A program made the position numbers and the translations under genes. From Rickettsiales bacterium (GTDB lineage Bacteria; Pseudomonadota; Alphaproteobacteria; Rickettsiales; UBA1997): a stretch of DNA of 5,727 bases. The stretch is taken from assembly GCA_031269065.1 (NCBI GenBank), contig JAIRWJ010000076.1:1-5727 (forward strand), read 5' to 3'. This document shows, one piece after another, positions 5,034 to 5,727 of this stretch (position 1 is the first letter of the stretch; the number at the start of each line of letters is the position of its first letter). The notes beneath the pieces are model-generated. The model saw nothing but the letters and a program-made list of their open reading frames with translations, was not told the origin of the DNA and did not search any database.

Positions 5034-5727
5034 TCAGATTTTTTTCATAATAATGGTCGCATTTGTACCACCAAAACCGAAGGAATTGGACATAGCAAAT
5101 TTGATATCCTTTTTTCTTGCCTCCCAAGGTACAAGATCTATTCCGCGACAATCATCATCCAAATTGTCTAGATTCAATGTGGGAGGTACGATTCCATCTC
5201 TGATGGCCATGACCAAAAATATAGATTCCACTGAACCGGCAGCCCCTAGCATGTGGCCAAGAGCGGACTTTGTCGAGGACATGAGAAGTCTGTCTTCGTG
5301 TCCGTGAAATATTTCTCTAACAGCATTAAATTCTATTTTGTCACCAATTTGCGTAGATGTGCCATGGGCATTGATATAGTCTACGTTTTCTGGATTCAGC
5401 CTGCCCTTTTGCAGGGCCATAGCCATAGACCTCTTTGCACCCCTGCCTTCTACATCTGGTGCCGTTATATGATATGCGTCACCACTAAGACCGTAGCCCA
5501 GCACCTCGCAGTATATGTTTGCACCTCTTCTCCGGGCATGTTCGTATTCCTCTAGCACCAGAATACCAGCTCCCTCCGATATAACAAAGCCATCCCTGTC
5601 CCTGTCCCAAGGTCTGGAGGCTTTCTCTGGCTCGTCGTTGAATCTCGTTGAGAGCGCATGCATGTTAGAAAAGCCACCAATCCCCATGGCGCATAGAGGA
5701 GCTTCGGTGCCCCCGGCTATCATTACA
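5034..5727 (-). CDS. fabF: Beta-ketoacyl-ACP synthase II (KAS II), C-terminal part (gene runs off right edge)
   Basis: FabF condenses malonyl-ACP with a growing acyl-ACP in cytosolic type II fatty-acid synthesis. About 230 of the usual 410-420 residues are present. Visible landmarks are MIAGGTEAP near the cut end, SRPWDRDRDGFVISEGAG, NAHGTSTQIGD with the first catalytic His, SSTKSALGHMLGAAGS with the catalytic Lys and second His, and the closing SNSFGFGGTNATI loop. The catalytic Cys lies beyond the right edge and cannot be checked. The order and spacing fit FabF/KAS II better than FabB, because of GTST-x-GD and the SSTKS-x-x-GH context. The frame is open to the edge; an internal ATG at 5723 is not the true start. 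The TGA at 5034-5036 lies four bases before tRNA-Thr. Confidence 0.96.
   Translation of the reverse strand, partial: VMIAGGTEAPLCAMGIGGFSNMHALSTRFNDEPEKASRPWDRDRDGFVISEGAGILVLEEYEHARRRGANIYCEVLGYGLSGDAYHITAPDVEGRGAKRSMAMALQKGRLNPENVDYINAHGTSTQIGDKIEFNAVREIFHGHEDRLLMSSTKSALGHMLGAAGSVESIFLVMAIRDGIVPPTLNLDNLDDDCRGIDLVPWEARKKDIKFAMSNSFGFGGTNATIIMKKI

Noticed and set aside
5053..5555. Two plus-strand frames of 84 and 100 codons
   Set aside because: Both are antisense to fabF, which shows its catalytic His, Lys and His motifs.

Overview
The window looks like a piece of an alphaproteobacterial chromosome, most probably from a host-associated, genome-reduced lineage of the Rickettsiales type. This rests on protein resemblance judged by eye (FtsK, PgsA, RecO, bL20, IF-1, FabF), moderate-to-low GC, heavy use of ATA, AGA/AGG and CTA codons, a low coding density with two long gene-free stretches, and one core gene carrying a nonsense codon. 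No species assignment is possible from the sequence alone.

Layout. (1) Bases 1-1430, minus strand: the N-terminal 476 codons of the septal DNA translocase FtsK, running off the left edge just after the Walker B region. (2) Bases 1464-1977: about 510 bases with no recognisable gene, holding several inverted repeats and a good ftsK -10 box. (3) Bases 1978-3407, minus strand: a pgsA-recO pair overlapping by one base (TAATG). recO is interrupted by one in-frame TGA and ends in a GC-rich, repeat-bearing tail that does not look like normal RecO. (4) Bases 3408-3776: the pgsA promoter, a possible decayed reading frame on the minus strand, and a promoter for the tRNA that follows. (5) Bases 3777-4885, plus strand: tRNA-Ile2(CAU), rpmI (bL35), rplT (bL20), a structured GC-rich spacer of about 180 bases with a doubtful 61-codon frame, then infA (IF-1). 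(6) Bases 4954-5727, minus strand: tRNA-Thr(GGU) directly behind the C-terminal half of fabF, which runs off the right edge.

Functionally these are housekeeping genes: chromosome segregation at division (FtsK), phosphatidylglycerol synthesis (PgsA), fatty-acid elongation (FabF), recombinational repair (RecO, apparently broken) and translation (two tRNAs, two large-subunit proteins, one initiation factor). The usual infC-rpmI-rplT-pheST order of bacteria is not kept: infC and pheS are absent from both flanks, and tRNA-Ile2 and infA take their places. I see no mobile element, CRISPR array, toxin system or phage gene. The most interesting signals are the interrupted recO, the structured spacer before infA, the hairpin-rich gap next to ftsK, and helix mismatches in both tRNAs.
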